Shown here: positions 36,958 to 46,613 of the stretch, one piece after another
How the letters are laid out: the number at the start of each line of letters is the position of its first letter
Position numbering within the stretch: position 1 is the first letter of the stretch
Source of the DNA: Lentisphaerota bacterium
GTDB lineage: Bacteria > Verrucomicrobiota > Lentisphaeria > Oligosphaerales > JABHEG01
Assembly: GCA_018676675.1 (NCBI GenBank)
Contig: JABHEG010000134.1
Coordinates: 1 to 64,000 of the forward strand
Direction of reading: 5' to 3'
Length of the DNA: 64,000 bases
The notes under the pieces: generated by a model
What the model was told of the DNA's origin: nothing
Databases searched by the model: none
What the model saw: the letters and a program-made list of their open reading frames with translations, nothing else
Translations under genes and position numbers: made by a program

Positions 36958-37458
36958 GCAGGGGAAGCGTCCGGCAGGGGCTCGGGAAGGAGTTGGTCGC
37001 GGTTCGTGCGCACAGCCCCTTCTGACAGAGCCGCGCACAACGTAAGCGGTCTTCTCCCTCCGACAGAGCCGCGCACAACGTAAGCGGTATCCTCGCCCCT
37101 CCCCCTCTGACAGAGCCGCGCACAACGTAAGCGGTATTCTCGCCTTCCCTCTGACAGAACCGCGCACAACGTAAGCGGTATCCTCGCCCCTCACCCTCTG
37201 ACAGAGCCGCGCACAACGTAAGCGGCATCCTCGCCCCCCCCTTCTGACAGAGCCGCGACTTCCGGGAGCGGTGCCCAAGGACACGATCCTCGAGGGGAGA
37301 ATCGCGCGGCGCTGATTGACTGACGAGCATGCCGAGGTAACATACGGGAGTGACGGCTCAGAAGTCAGTGATCAGGATGCGTATAGACGACAGCACGAGC
37401 ACGGCCCCAAAGCAGCGCTCAGGGCCGGAATGAACCAGCGAAGGTGGAGGACAGAACC
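36958..37458. other. 501-base gap with tandem repeats
   Basis: After the pseudopilin stop there is a repeat array (37021-37270), then about 190 bases without recognisable features. A GGTGGAGG ribosome-binding site precedes the M24-family gene. I see no gene here; short open frames across the array are repeat artefacts. Confidence 0.5.
37021..37270. repeat. Short tandem repeat array, six units
   Basis: Units begin (T/C)GACAGA(G/A)CCGCG at 37023, 37061, 37108, 37152, 37199 and 37245, spaced 38, 47, 44, 47 and 46 bases. Five have the core CCGCGCACAACGTAAGCGG; the last has CCGCGACTTCCGGGAGCGG. The core can pair CCGC with GCGG. Linkers are pyrimidine-rich and vary. Related cores CCGCGACTAACAGAAGCGG occur at 51474-51566. 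No spacers of uniform length and no cas genes, so not CRISPR. Confidence 0.75.
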
Positions 37459-38634
37459 GTGGCAGACCGTGTTTCAATCCCGAGAACCGAGTATCCGGAG
37501 CGCGTAGCCAGAGCAGGCAAGCTCATTGCAGCAGCCGGCCTCGATGTGATGGTCGCCAACTCGAACGAGGCGGACTACGCCAACGTTCGTTATCTGTCCG
37601 CCTTTTGGCCCTTGTTCGAAATGGGCGGTGTGGCCGTCTCTCCTGACGGACAAGCTGCATTGATGATCGGCCCGGAATCCGAGAACTTCGCCCGTGAACA
37701 AGGCACGATCCCGAACCTGCACCCGATGACCGCATACCGTGAAACGGCCGACCCGGAGTATCCCGGCGTCCCCGTCAGCAGCTACGCGAAGGCGTTCGAG
37801 TCGATCGGGGTCACCAACCCCAAGCGCATCGGTGTGGCGGGTTACCTGTGCACAAATATGGCCATGTATGAGGATCTCAAGAGCAGCTTCCCCGGCGCTG
37901 AGATCGTCAAAGCCGATGACATCATGACCACGTTGCGTTCGGTCAAATCCCCGGCTGAGCTCGCCTGTCTGCGGGAAGGACTCCGCATCGGTGAACTGGC
38001 CATGGAAGCCATGATCCAGGCCGTGCGCCCGGGCATGACCGAACTGGAACTGGCCGGCGTCGCCTCCAACATAATCTACGCCAACGGCGGCGAGTGCGAA
38101 GCCCACACGATTTACTCCTTCGGCGGCATCAAGACCAGTAGCGCGATCGCCCGCGGCTCACACCGTGAATTCGTCAAAGGCGACATCGTGCAGATCAACG
38201 TCGGCGGAAAAATTGACGGCTATTCCCCCTCAGTCGGCCGCCCAATCTGCCTCGGCAAGATGACTGACGAACAGCGCAGGCTGATCGAATACGGCCGCAA
38301 AATGCACTATAAGACCTACGAGCTGGCCCAAGCCGGCACGGTCGCCTGCGAGGTGGTCGAGAAGTACGAGGAACTGGTCAAAGAAGACGGCAACATGAAG
38401 TACTACCTCTACGGCCCCTGCCACGGACTCGGCTTGATCGAGGTAGAGAAGCCCTGGATGGAGTCGATCAGTAAGTACGAGCTGCTGCCGAACATGACCT
38501 TCCAGTGCGACACCTTCTTCTACTCCGACACCTTCGGATTGCGCTGGGAAAACGGCCTGCGGGTCAGCGAATCCGGTCCGGCCGAAATGATGAACGACGG
38601 TTCATACATGGACATCATTGAGGTGGATTGCTAA
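37459..38634 (+). CDS. Creatinase/prolidase-fold (M24 family) protein with altered metal site
   Basis: A 391-residue 'pita-bread' protein: N-terminal creatinase-like domain (about 5-150) and C-terminal M24 domain (about 155-391). In prolidase/Xaa-Pro peptidases two Asp bind metal; here the matching segments read VQINVGG and GYSPSVGRP, with Asn and Ser. The His of PCHGLGL and the Glu of RWENGLRV remain, while the other Glu position lies in QCDTFF. It is therefore probably not a metallopeptidase but a metal-free creatinase-like hydrolase or an inactive relative. GTG at 37459 follows GGTGGAGG. No functional link to neighbours is evident. Confidence 0.82.
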   Translation: MADRVSIPRTEYPERVARAGKLIAAAGLDVMVANSNEADYANVRYLSAFWPLFEMGGVAVSPDGQAALMIGPESENFAREQGTIPNLHPMTAYRETADPEYPGVPVSSYAKAFESIGVTNPKRIGVAGYLCTNMAMYEDLKSSFPGAEIVKADDIMTTLRSVKSPAELACLREGLRIGELAMEAMIQAVRPGMTELELAGVASNIIYANGGECEAHTIYSFGGIKTSSAIARGSHREFVKGDIVQINVGGKIDGYSPSVGRPICLGKMTDEQRRLIEYGRKMHYKTYELAQAGTVACEVVEKYEELVKEDGNMKYYLYGPCHGLGLIEVEKPWMESISKYELLPNMTFQCDTFFYSDTFGLRWENGLRVSESGPAEMMNDGSYMDIIEVDC

Positions 38635-38702
38635 GCCCAACGTCCTAATCACGGAATGCGCAACCAAGGCGCCGGGTGCATGCATCCGGCGCCTTTCCCT
38701 TG

Positions 38703-38788
38703 CTTGAGTACGCCGAACGGCCCTCCGGGCGGCCCCCTTCATTTTCTTGAGTACGCCGAACGGCCCTCCGGGCGACGCCCTTCTCTGT
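38703..38788. repeat. Two 43-bp direct repeats
   Basis: Units at 38703 and 38746 share CTTGAGTACGCCGAACGG and CCTCCGGGCG segments. A shorter match, ACGGCCCTCCGGGCGGC, is also found near 6356. They lie between the convergent M24 and beta-helix genes and could form a bidirectional hairpin region. Confidence 0.6.
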
Positions 38789-41700
38789 TCACTGCGACTC
38801 GATGGCTCCGGCATCACGCCCCTTGCCGAGGGGCCGCGCCCCGGAAAAATCGCGGAACTGCGGACCATCGAACTGCCAGGCATAAAGCTCCTCGACGGTG
38901 GTCCGGGCATCTGCCAGGGTGCCGTGAGCGATGCGCAGGAAGTCGAAGGCAGCATCGATACACTCGCCGGTCGGAGAACCGCCGACGCAGAGGTCCGCGT
39001 CATTCGCCAACGATGTCGGGCCGAGGCCGGATGCGGTGGCGTCCTTCCTGCCATCGAGGTATAGAGTCAACAACCCGGCGGAGCGATCGGCTTCAGCGAT
39101 CAGGTGGTGCCACTGGCCGTCAGCCAGGAGTGTCCCGCTGGTAACGGACGCCTGTTCACCGCTCTCCCCCTGGATTGCGAACTCCGCACAACCGCCTTTG
39201 TTCACCCGCGCGCCGTAACCCGCCCCTTCCCGCTTCGACACCAGGATCCCATGGCTCCCTGGTTTGACCCTCACATACAGTTCGATAAGCATGTTCGAAC
39301 GATGCACTTGCGGTGTTTTCAGGTCCTCCCCGCTAATCGTGCATGTCTCAGGCTTCGCCCCTTCGTGACGGCTCTTCCGTCGAGCCTTAAAGGTAATCGG
39401 CTTCTCCATCTGAGCGTCTGACGCAACAGCGTATTGCCGTTTGGCGGAGCTGAATTCCAGCGCTCCCTTCCCCCAGTTCTCCAGCTCACCGTCGATGTAG
39501 TCTTCCACCTCAACGTTGTGTACCATGAGGGGATAGCGCGGCATACTGTGGTAGGTGCCGCGGTCAGTGTAGTAGTCAGCCATGTACCAGTGCTCGTCGA
39601 TGATCCGGGAGGAGTCATTTCCGGCGGGATAGAAATGCCACTCGCCGACAACTCCAGACAGCGCCCACGGCACGAAAACACGAGCGCCATGATCGACACC
39701 GATGGACCCGGCTCTCAGCCGGAAGTCCCCATTGGCGGGGTCCCGCAGAGGAGCGCCTGTGGTCATGAGACCGACATCACACGCCAGGCTCTCGTGTTCC
39801 TTCAACGCAGCCCGGAAGCTGTCGGGGGTCTTCAACCAACGCCCCGACGTTTCAAACACCCCGACCTCAGCAATGTCGTGAAACACGTTTCGGGCGTAGG
39901 CATTGGTCTCGTAATGGAAGTGCTTCTTCTGCGGTCCGGCGTGGTGGGCATTGCCGTCTGCCGCGGTCTTGGCCGGCTCAGCGTGCCGGAAGACACGGTT
40001 GCTGATGCTCTGCCAGATGTTCCCCAGGTACTTGTTACGCCCGGCGCCGGGGCTCTGACGCCGGGATCCCACGTAGTAGTTGTAGGCCGTGTTGTTGAAG
40101 AACTCGTTCTGGAAGCTGTGGATTTCCTGGAACGCTGAGCAATTGACCAACTTGGTGGTCGGGTCATTCGAGCGGCCCCAGGCAATGTTGTTGAACAGGT
40201 AGTTCTTGAACCCACCATCGAGGTAGTAGGCGTGCCCGAACCCCGGGCTGCTGCCGTTCATCTTCAGGCGTCCGGCCCACATGCCGCGAGCATCGTGTGA
40301 GAGATTGTTGAAGATGTAGATCGGCCCGCTCTGCCACGCCTCAATACCGCCGTAGTCGTTGCAGTAAAGCATGGACTGCCAGACTTTGTTCTGGTGAATC
40401 AAGACGCGGGTGAACGGCACGTCTCCCCACATGCCGCTGCTCTTGCCCCCCACGACATTGATCCCCTGAGCCCCGCTGCGCTCAATGACGTTGCCGGCCA
40501 CGTGGAGGGTGCGGGGTGCCCCGAAATTCATGGCCGTTCCATTGCCGTAGCGGCTTGGGCGCATGCCGGTCTCATGGGAGCGATTGCGGAACACACGAAC
40601 ATCGCCGATCCGCCCGTGGCGGCGGGCAAAGCCCCACCCGGAGCCGCCTGTGACAGACACGACGCCCCCGTCCGCATTGAGGATCTCGTTGTCCTCGATC
40701 AGAACATCGTCAATCTCTTCACTGCCATTCAAGGCCCGCAGGCGAATCGGGAAAACGACATCCCGGAAACGGCAATTGGCAATACGTATCCCGGTGCCCT
40801 TTCCCCACACGCGAATGCAGGCAGGATGCGCATCTTCCCGGAAGCTCCAGGGCTTGGTGCGGAAGTCCCACGCCACGACCGTCAGGTCCCACGCCGGGGT
40901 GGTGAAACGAAAATCCAGGCCGCTGATATCGAGATGGTTGACATCGGTGCCGTAGATCAGGTCCTGGCGTTTGCCGACCTCGATGCGAGCCTGATTGGGG
41001 TCAGCGTCCCCGGGCAGCCGGATGTACAGTCGCCCTCCTTTTCCCTTCCTCTCAAACCAGAACTCGCCGTTGGGATCGTCAAGGTAATGGGGCTTGTCCT
41101 CCAGGTAGTAGCGCATGTGCCGGAAGATGATCCCCCCACTCCCACCACCGGTCCAACCGGCGAAGGCCAGCGAGTGTTTCTGCACATCGACCCGCTCGAC
41201 CCGCGTCGGGTAAGGAGCCCCCATCACCCAGCCGAACTCAGGCCAGATCAGGGCGCCCTTGAAGTAGTCCGGGGAACGCCCGGTGACATTCCTGGAGTCG
41301 CAACCGACGTTGCGGTTACCCGCTTCGTTCTTGAATGGGTGCGGCTCGTTCGTCCAACTCCACCACTGCTCCTTCATGTCGTCGGGATTGCTGTACGTCC
41401 AATTCGGGCTGCGGGCCAACGGGATGCGGGTGGCATCTTGTCCGGCGTCGTCGACGAGCCACACCGTTCGAGGCATGAATGTGAGGTCAGCGTACCACAC
41501 GCGTTCAGGTTCGGGGATATCAGGATGTCTGGCCCCCTGCTGCCAGCCACCAATCCGTTCGGAACCGCAGATTACTGCGGGACCGTTGCCCCAGGAGGGA
41601 TCGCGCGTCAGGCGAATTGGGTGTCCGGGACGCCCTCCCTCACGCACGGTCAGAGCCCCGCGGTAGTAAACGCCGCCCTTGAAAACGTAGGTATCGATAC

Positions 41701-41992
41701 CGGAAGCGGCCTTGGCCTTGCCGACGGCAGCGCTGTCCCAGGGGTGATGCTCCCAAGGGCGCGTTCTCTCCGTTCCATCATTGCTGTCGGAGCCGGCTTC
41801 GTAGTCGATGTAGCGGATGCGGCTTCCGGCGACGAACACAAACGGGCGGGGTGTCCACTCGATGCTCCCGGCAGGCGTTACGTTGGCGTAGTCACGCTGC
41901 CACTCGAAAGTAGGTTCGGCGGCACGGCTACACAGCACAGCAACGCACAGGACCACACCGATGATCCGCGAGAATGATACACATGAGGCCAT
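38789..41992 (-). CDS. Secreted beta-helix protein with C-terminal LamG-type lectin domain
   Basis: A protein of about 1067 residues with a signal peptide (MASCVSFSRIIGVVLCVAVLCSRA). An N-terminal segment with YIDYEAGSDSNDGT is typical for secreted beta-helix enzymes (DUF1565-like). The helix region (about 330-640) has rungs such as ISGLDFRF, IRIANCRFRD, VLIEDNEI, IYIFNNLSHDA and YLFNNIAWG. The C-terminal LamG/ConA-like domain (about 900-1050) has the WHHLIAEADRSAGLLTLYLDG signature. Such proteins are often polysaccharide lyases or glycosidases with a binding module. The start at 41992 has AGGA upstream; an ATG at 42001 is possible. Divergent from the next secreted protein; no catalytic residues identified. 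Confidence 0.78.
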   Translation of the reverse strand: MASCVSFSRIIGVVLCVAVLCSRAAEPTFEWQRDYANVTPAGSIEWTPRPFVFVAGSRIRYIDYEAGSDSNDGTERTRPWEHHPWDSAAVGKAKAASGIDTYVFKGGVYYRGALTVREGGRPGHPIRLTRDPSWGNGPAVICGSERIGGWQQGARHPDIPEPERVWYADLTFMPRTVWLVDDAGQDATRIPLARSPNWTYSNPDDMKEQWWSWTNEPHPFKNEAGNRNVGCDSRNVTGRSPDYFKGALIWPEFGWVMGAPYPTRVERVDVQKHSLAFAGWTGGGSGGIIFRHMRYYLEDKPHYLDDPNGEFWFERKGKGGRLYIRLPGDADPNQARIEVGKRQDLIYGTDVNHLDISGLDFRFTTPAWDLTVVAWDFRTKPWSFREDAHPACIRVWGKGTGIRIANCRFRDVVFPIRLRALNGSEEIDDVLIEDNEILNADGGVVSVTGGSGWGFARRHGRIGDVRVFRNRSHETGMRPSRYGNGTAMNFGAPRTLHVAGNVIERSGAQGINVVGGKSSGMWGDVPFTRVLIHQNKVWQSMLYCNDYGGIEAWQSGPIYIFNNLSHDARGMWAGRLKMNGSSPGFGHAYYLDGGFKNYLFNNIAWGRSNDPTTKLVNCSAFQEIHSFQNEFFNNTAYNYYVGSRRQSPGAGRNKYLGNIWQSISNRVFRHAEPAKTAADGNAHHAGPQKKHFHYETNAYARNVFHDIAEVGVFETSGRWLKTPDSFRAALKEHESLACDVGLMTTGAPLRDPANGDFRLRAGSIGVDHGARVFVPWALSGVVGEWHFYPAGNDSSRIIDEHWYMADYYTDRGTYHSMPRYPLMVHNVEVEDYIDGELENWGKGALEFSSAKRQYAVASDAQMEKPITFKARRKSRHEGAKPETCTISGEDLKTPQVHRSNMLIELYVRVKPGSHGILVSKREGAGYGARVNKGGCAEFAIQGESGEQASVTSGTLLADGQWHHLIAEADRSAGLLTLYLDGRKDATASGLGPTSLANDADLCVGGSPTGECIDAAFDFLRIAHGTLADARTTVEELYAWQFDGPQFRDFSGARPLGKGRDAGAIESQ

Positions 41993-42355
41993 AGCCGTCA
42001 TTCCTGTTGTTTGGGTCTCCGTCTCGGACGATCCGGGAGACATGTGGGGTTACTGGTCGTCTCCTGGCGGCGGTCGGCCTCGACCGTTTGGTCGTCCTGG
42101 AGAGCGGTCGTCCTCGACCGTTTGGCGCGCGCATAACTACGGCGGGAGACCGCCGCTCTCCAGGAAGAACCCTCGCTGTCGACGGTGAAGTCACGCGCGA
42201 AACCTCTGCACCTGCTGAAGAGATACTTGTATTGCCTCAAAGCGGGAGCTTCAATGTCTGCCTGTTGCCGCTGCCATCAAGTGCGCAAACCCAGTGCCGT
42301 GGAGTAGTGTAGAAAAAGGCCCTGCTCAGACAACGCCCACTGTGGAGGCACGACC
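41993..42355. other. 363-base divergent intergenic region with inverted repeats
   Basis: Promoters of two divergent secreted-protein genes should lie here. The middle is filled by the 42070-42164 repeat block. No gene is recognised. Confidence 0.45.
42070..42164. repeat. Inverted repeat block with internal direct repeats
   Basis: CCTGGAGAGCGG (42095-42106) pairs perfectly with CCGCTCTCCAGG (42153-42164). Two 21-base near-copies, CGGTCG(G/T)CCTCGACCG plus TTTGG, lie at 42070-42090 and 42104-42124 and are themselves near-palindromic. The GGAGAGCGG arms match those of 34650-34694, pointing to a dispersed palindromic family. Confidence 0.6.
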
Positions 42356-45300
42356 ATGCGCTCTTACCGCCACGGGATCCTGTTGATCCTCCTGCTGCTC
42401 TCTCGGTTGTCGCACGGTCTTGAGCCGTCCTGGAAGCGCCCCTATGCGGACCGGGAAACCGCCGCTCCGGACGTGATCGGCCTGTGGCAGTTTGATGGCG
42501 ACGGGCCAACCGCACTGAGGGACCTGTCCGGTAACGGGCATAGTCTGTCTCTGCGCGGCCAGGCGCGAATCATCCCTGAGGGTAAATTCGGAGGCTGCCT
42601 CGAGTCCTTCCCCGCAGGTAACGACAATGACCATCCACAGGGAGCGACCGCAAAGAATGCCCCAACCCTGACCCCGAGCGGCCCGTTCTCCATCGATGTC
42701 TGGTTCCGGCTCAAACCTGGGGCAGCCAGTGGCCAACGTGCCTTTTTCCTCGACAAAAAGAACTACCACTACGACAGCGATCTGCCCAAGGCGAACCGAG
42801 ACTACAACTTCTACCTTGTCCCAGTTGGCAAGCGCTGGTCCCTGAGAACTGATCTCGGCTTCGGGACGACCTCCGCGCATTTCGCTTCTCGAGCCCTGGA
42901 ATTGCCGACAGAGGAATGGCACCACGCGGCATTCACCTATGATGCGGCGGGCACACTCCGATTCTTCCTCGACGGTCGAAGCGTCGGCGGTGCCACGAAA
43001 GAGGGGTGCGGCCCCGTGGCACACGGCCAGTTCCAGCTCGCGGTAGGCGATCGCATGGGGAGTACGCACCACGGTTTCCCCGGCTTCCTCGATCAGGTGC
43101 GCATCTGTAATGGTGTGCAGCCCTTCTTTACCGGCGACTTGACCCTCTCCGCGGCAGGAGGCCGAACCGTCTTTGAGCGTATGGAAAAGGACGCTGCCGT
43201 CGCGCTGCGCATCAGCAACGACACGGGGCAGGCACTTCCCGGGGGCACGCTCAACGTGGTATTCGGCAGTGCATCCGAGCACGCCGTCGCACCGATGCCG
43301 GCAGGCACAGAGCAGACGCTACGCCTCCCGGTCGACACCTCGCTGCGCGCCGATGACTACGTGCTCACGGCCACTTACACGGCCGGTGACTTCAGAAGCG
43401 AGAGTACGCTGACCGTGACCCTCATCCCCCGGGAGCGGCCCAACGTGATGCCGGTGGTCATGTGGGGTTGGGGCGATGTGGCTCAAGTCGCTGATATCGG
43501 TTTCACCCATCAAATCCGCTGGATGGGTTACTTTGACGGAGCTGCGATCCGAGCCCTGGCGCCAGTTCCCGATGCGGTTGGCGACGACGTCAAGTCCACC
43601 GTGATCCAGAGCCTGGAAGACCACTCCCGTGCCGGTGTCGGCGCCGTCCTCAAGCTCTATCCGGGCTCCTACATGGCACGACACAAGAATGTCATGAAGA
43701 CGCACCAACGGGTGGACCGCGACGGCACGCCCTACAAGCGCATGAACGTCTGCGCCAGCCATGCCGATGTCCCCAAGATCGGGCACGCGGTCGGAGCCTC
43801 GGTGATGCAGAACTTCGGTCACCTGCCCGCGGTCAAGGCTGCTCTGGTTCATAGCGAAGTCCGCGACGGCACCGCCCCCTGCTTCCACGACCACGATCGC
43901 GCGGCATTCGAGGCATACTCAGGCTACCCAATCCCGCCGGAAATACAGCGCAAGACCGGCGTCGACTGGCGCAAGCTCAAGGACTTCCCACCCGACCGGA
44001 TTATTCCCGAGAATCACCCCGTCCTGACCTACTACCGCTGGTTCTGGAAAGGCGGAGACGGGTGGAACAGCTTCCACAGCGCCGTGCATCAGGGGGTCAA
44101 GTCGACTGGCCGGAACGATGTCTGGACCTTCCATGACCCGGCCGTTCGGGTTCCCGCCATCTGGGGTAGTGGCGGCGAGGTCGATGCCATCAACCAGTGG
44201 ACCTACACCTACCCCGACCCCATCAAGATCGGCCAGGCCGTAGATGAGCTGTTCGCCATGGCAAGGGGGCGCCCGGGCCAGCAGGTCATGAAGATGACGC
44301 AGATGATCTGGAAGCGGTTCCAGACGACCTCGAAGAACACTCCGGAGAGTGAACGGGCGGCATGGGAAGGCGAGCTGCCCGACGCCAAGTACTACACCAT
44401 TGCGCCCGACCACCTGCGGGAAGCGTTCTGGTCCAAAATCAGTCGCCCAGTGCGGGGGATCATGTACCACGGGTGGGGCAGCCTGGTCGAGCTCGAGGGG
44501 AACAAGGGCAGCTATGTGTTCACCAACCCCGGGGCTGAACCCGTCCTCAGGGACCTGTTTCACCGGGTGGTAAAGCCCTTGGGGCCCACACTGCTCCAAG
44601 TCCCGGACTTCCCCGCGGAAGTGGCTGTGCTCGAGAGCTTCACGAGCCAGATGTTCGCTCGGTGCGGCAGTTGGGGCTGGAGCGTCAACTGGACGGCGGA
44701 CGCCCACCTGGTGCTGCAGTGGGCCCGTCTGCAACCGGAAATCATCTATGAGGAAACCATCCTGCGCGACGGTCTGAATCGCTTCAAAGTGCTCGTGATG
44801 CCCAGTTGCGATGTCCTGACGGAGCCGATTCTGGCACGAATTCAGGCATTCCAGGATGCAGGGGGAATCATCGTGGCGGACGAGCGTGCCCCACCTGCCA
44901 TTCTGCCCGACATCGCCCTGCCGACCTACACGCGCAGGCGCAAAGCAGCAGCGGATAAGGCGGCTCTACAGGAACGCGCCCTCGCGCTTCGAGCTGAGCT
45001 GGACACCATCCTCGCCCCATCAATGGACAGTTCCACGCCCGATCTGGTTCTGCGACGGCGACGTTTCGGGACTACCGACTACCTCTTTGTGCTCAACGAC
45101 AGACGCACAATCGGGGCCTATGTCGGCCAGCATGGCCTGGTGATGGAGAAGGGCGTGCCGGTGGACGGCTCGATCACGGTTCAGGGCACGGGCCGAACTG
45201 TCTATGATCTCCTCGCGAACACCGCCGTTCCAGCTCCGAGTGTCGACGGCCAACAGCGCATCTCCTGCGCCTTGGGGCCAGGGGCAGGAAACATCTACAT

Positions 45301-45616
45301 GGTCTGCGAACAGCCCATCACGACCGTAACGGTGACCGTTCCGGGAACCGTACGAAAAGGCAGCTCAATGGACCTCTCTGTGAGCGTATGCGATGCAACG
45401 GATGAACTCGTTGATGCCGTGGTGCCCCTGGAGATTGAGGTAACAGACCCGGAAGGCAGGGCTGCAGAATTCAGCGGGGCGTACGGGGCGGCCGGGGGCC
45501 GCGCAGACATCTCGCTGAACATCGCGGCCAATGATCTGGGCGGTCCCTGGCGTGCCAGCGTGCGTGATTTGGCATCAGGGAAGACGGTCGAGAAGACATT
45601 CATCGTGACCGACTGA
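42356..45616 (+). CDS. Large secreted protein: LamG lectin domain plus unclassified barrel-like domain
   Basis: A 1086-residue protein with a signal peptide (about 1-21). Residues about 40-255 are a LamG/ConA-like domain (GLWQFDGDGPTALRDLSGNG; FSIDVWFRL; WHHAAFTYDAAGTLRFFLDG). Residues about 260-360 look like an Ig-like spacer. Residues about 365-800 resemble a TIM-barrel glycosidase (MPVVMWGWGDVAQV, ALVHSEVRD, NDVWTFHDP, RGIMYHGWGS) and about 800-860 an amidotransferase-like strand set (FKVLVMPSCDVLTEPI). The C-terminus has an Ig-like module. I do not recognise a CAZy family. Probably an exported glycosidase; it is followed 16 bases later by the HEAT/jelly-roll gene, likely one operon. Confidence 0.7.
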   Translation: MRSYRHGILLILLLLSRLSHGLEPSWKRPYADRETAAPDVIGLWQFDGDGPTALRDLSGNGHSLSLRGQARIIPEGKFGGCLESFPAGNDNDHPQGATAKNAPTLTPSGPFSIDVWFRLKPGAASGQRAFFLDKKNYHYDSDLPKANRDYNFYLVPVGKRWSLRTDLGFGTTSAHFASRALELPTEEWHHAAFTYDAAGTLRFFLDGRSVGGATKEGCGPVAHGQFQLAVGDRMGSTHHGFPGFLDQVRICNGVQPFFTGDLTLSAAGGRTVFERMEKDAAVALRISNDTGQALPGGTLNVVFGSASEHAVAPMPAGTEQTLRLPVDTSLRADDYVLTATYTAGDFRSESTLTVTLIPRERPNVMPVVMWGWGDVAQVADIGFTHQIRWMGYFDGAAIRALAPVPDAVGDDVKSTVIQSLEDHSRAGVGAVLKLYPGSYMARHKNVMKTHQRVDRDGTPYKRMNVCASHADVPKIGHAVGASVMQNFGHLPAVKAALVHSEVRDGTAPCFHDHDRAAFEAYSGYPIPPEIQRKTGVDWRKLKDFPPDRIIPENHPVLTYYRWFWKGGDGWNSFHSAVHQGVKSTGRNDVWTFHDPAVRVPAIWGSGGEVDAINQWTYTYPDPIKIGQAVDELFAMARGRPGQQVMKMTQMIWKRFQTTSKNTPESERAAWEGELPDAKYYTIAPDHLREAFWSKISRPVRGIMYHGWGSLVELEGNKGSYVFTNPGAEPVLRDLFHRVVKPLGPTLLQVPDFPAEVAVLESFTSQMFARCGSWGWSVNWTADAHLVLQWARLQPEIIYEETILRDGLNRFKVLVMPSCDVLTEPILARIQAFQDAGGIIVADERAPPAILPDIALPTYTRRRKAAADKAALQERALALRAELDTILAPSMDSSTPDLVLRRRRFGTTDYLFVLNDRRTIGAYVGQHGLVMEKGVPVDGSITVQGTGRTVYDLLANTAVPAPSVDGQQRISCALGPGAGNIYMVCEQPITTVTVTVPGTVRKGSSMDLSVSVCDATDELVDAVVPLEIEVTDPEGRAAEFSGAYGAAGGRADISLNIAANDLGGPWRASVRDLASGKTVEKTFIVTD

Positions 45617-45632
45617 GTTGAAGGATAAAGCA

Positions 45633-46613
45633 ATGAAGAACGGTTCTGCCTTTCTTGCCGCGATGGTGTGCATGATCAACGTGTCAGCCGCGCCGACGGA
45701 CGCCCTCCGGCGGCGCGCAGCACTCCAGCAGCAAGCCGCCTCAGGCCCAGCCGCAGTTCCAGCTCTCCTGGAAGGGCTGAAGGATGAGAATGTGGTCGTC
45801 CGGCGAACAGCCGCGCGCCTGCTCACGAGAATCACCCCTCTGCCAGTGAATGCTCTCGCCACCGCACTGACAAACAGCGACGGGCTCGTCCGACGGCTCG
45901 CCATCAGCACCCTTGTGAGAACGCCGGAACTCGACCCAACACCCTATCTGGAAACGGCGTTGAGCGATCCCTCCCCCGCTCTGCGCCTCAACGCAACCCA
46001 ACGGCTCGCGGCGCTCTCCCCGCGGACCCCGCAGGTGACCGCACTTCTGGCACGAGCGCGACAGGATCGTGACAACACCGTGGCCCGGACAGCCGCGCAA
46101 GCGCTTTGGACCTTCCACAGAAGCACCAAACGACTCAGCGAACGGCCGGACTGGGACTACGAAGTGCGCACGGTCAAGACAATCCCGCTGCCGGCAGAAG
46201 GCTGGCATTTTCGTGTCGACCCACGGGCCGAGGGGCACTTGGAGAAGTGGTTCAGACCTGAACTCGATGACAGCAGCTGGCGCACCATCGCCATCGAGCA
46301 GGCCTGGCAGAAGGCAGGGGTTGAGTACACTGGCGTCAGTTGGTACCGACGCTCGGTCGACCTGCCGGCCAAGCCCGAACTTAACGCGACGGAGATCCGT
46401 TTCGAAGGGGTGGACGAGTCCACCTGGGTCTGGGTCAATGGGGTGTATGTGGGCGACCATGACATCGGTCCCGACGGCTGGAACGAACCGTTCTCCATTG
46501 ACGTCACAGCAGAAATCAAGTGGGGGGCGACGAACCAGATCACCGTGCGCGCCATGAGCACCCAGGGAAACGGCGGCATCTGGAAACCGGTCAGCATCCA
46601 GGCGCTGAAGTAG
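45633..46613 (+). CDS. Secreted HEAT-repeat protein with GH2-type sugar-binding jelly roll
   Basis: A 326-residue protein with a signal peptide (MKNGSAFLAAMVCMINVSA). Residues about 22-160 form alpha-helical HEAT-like repeats (VVPALLEGLKDENVVVRRTAARLL type pattern, several repeats with DxxVxRxA). Residues about 175-326 are a galactose-binding-like beta-sandwich as in GH2 N-terminal domains (WFRPELDDSSWRTI; GVSWYRRSVDLP; FEGVDESTWVWVNGVYVG; ITVRAM). No catalytic domain is present, so a binding or scaffold role in the periplasm is likely. AAGGA lies before the ATG at 45633. Transcribed with the preceding large secreted protein. Confidence 0.75.
   Translation: MKNGSAFLAAMVCMINVSAAPTDALRRRAALQQQAASGPAAVPALLEGLKDENVVVRRTAARLLTRITPLPVNALATALTNSDGLVRRLAISTLVRTPELDPTPYLETALSDPSPALRLNATQRLAALSPRTPQVTALLARARQDRDNTVARTAAQALWTFHRSTKRLSERPDWDYEVRTVKTIPLPAEGWHFRVDPRAEGHLEKWFRPELDDSSWRTIAIEQAWQKAGVEYTGVSWYRRSVDLPAKPELNATEIRFEGVDESTWVWVNGVYVGDHDIGPDGWNEPFSIDVTAEIKWGATNQITVRAMSTQGNGGIWKPVSIQALK

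Noticed and set aside
37021..37270. CRISPR array
   Set aside because: Spacing is irregular, the segments between cores are similar pyrimidine-rich linkers rather than unique spacers, and no cas genes lie nearby.
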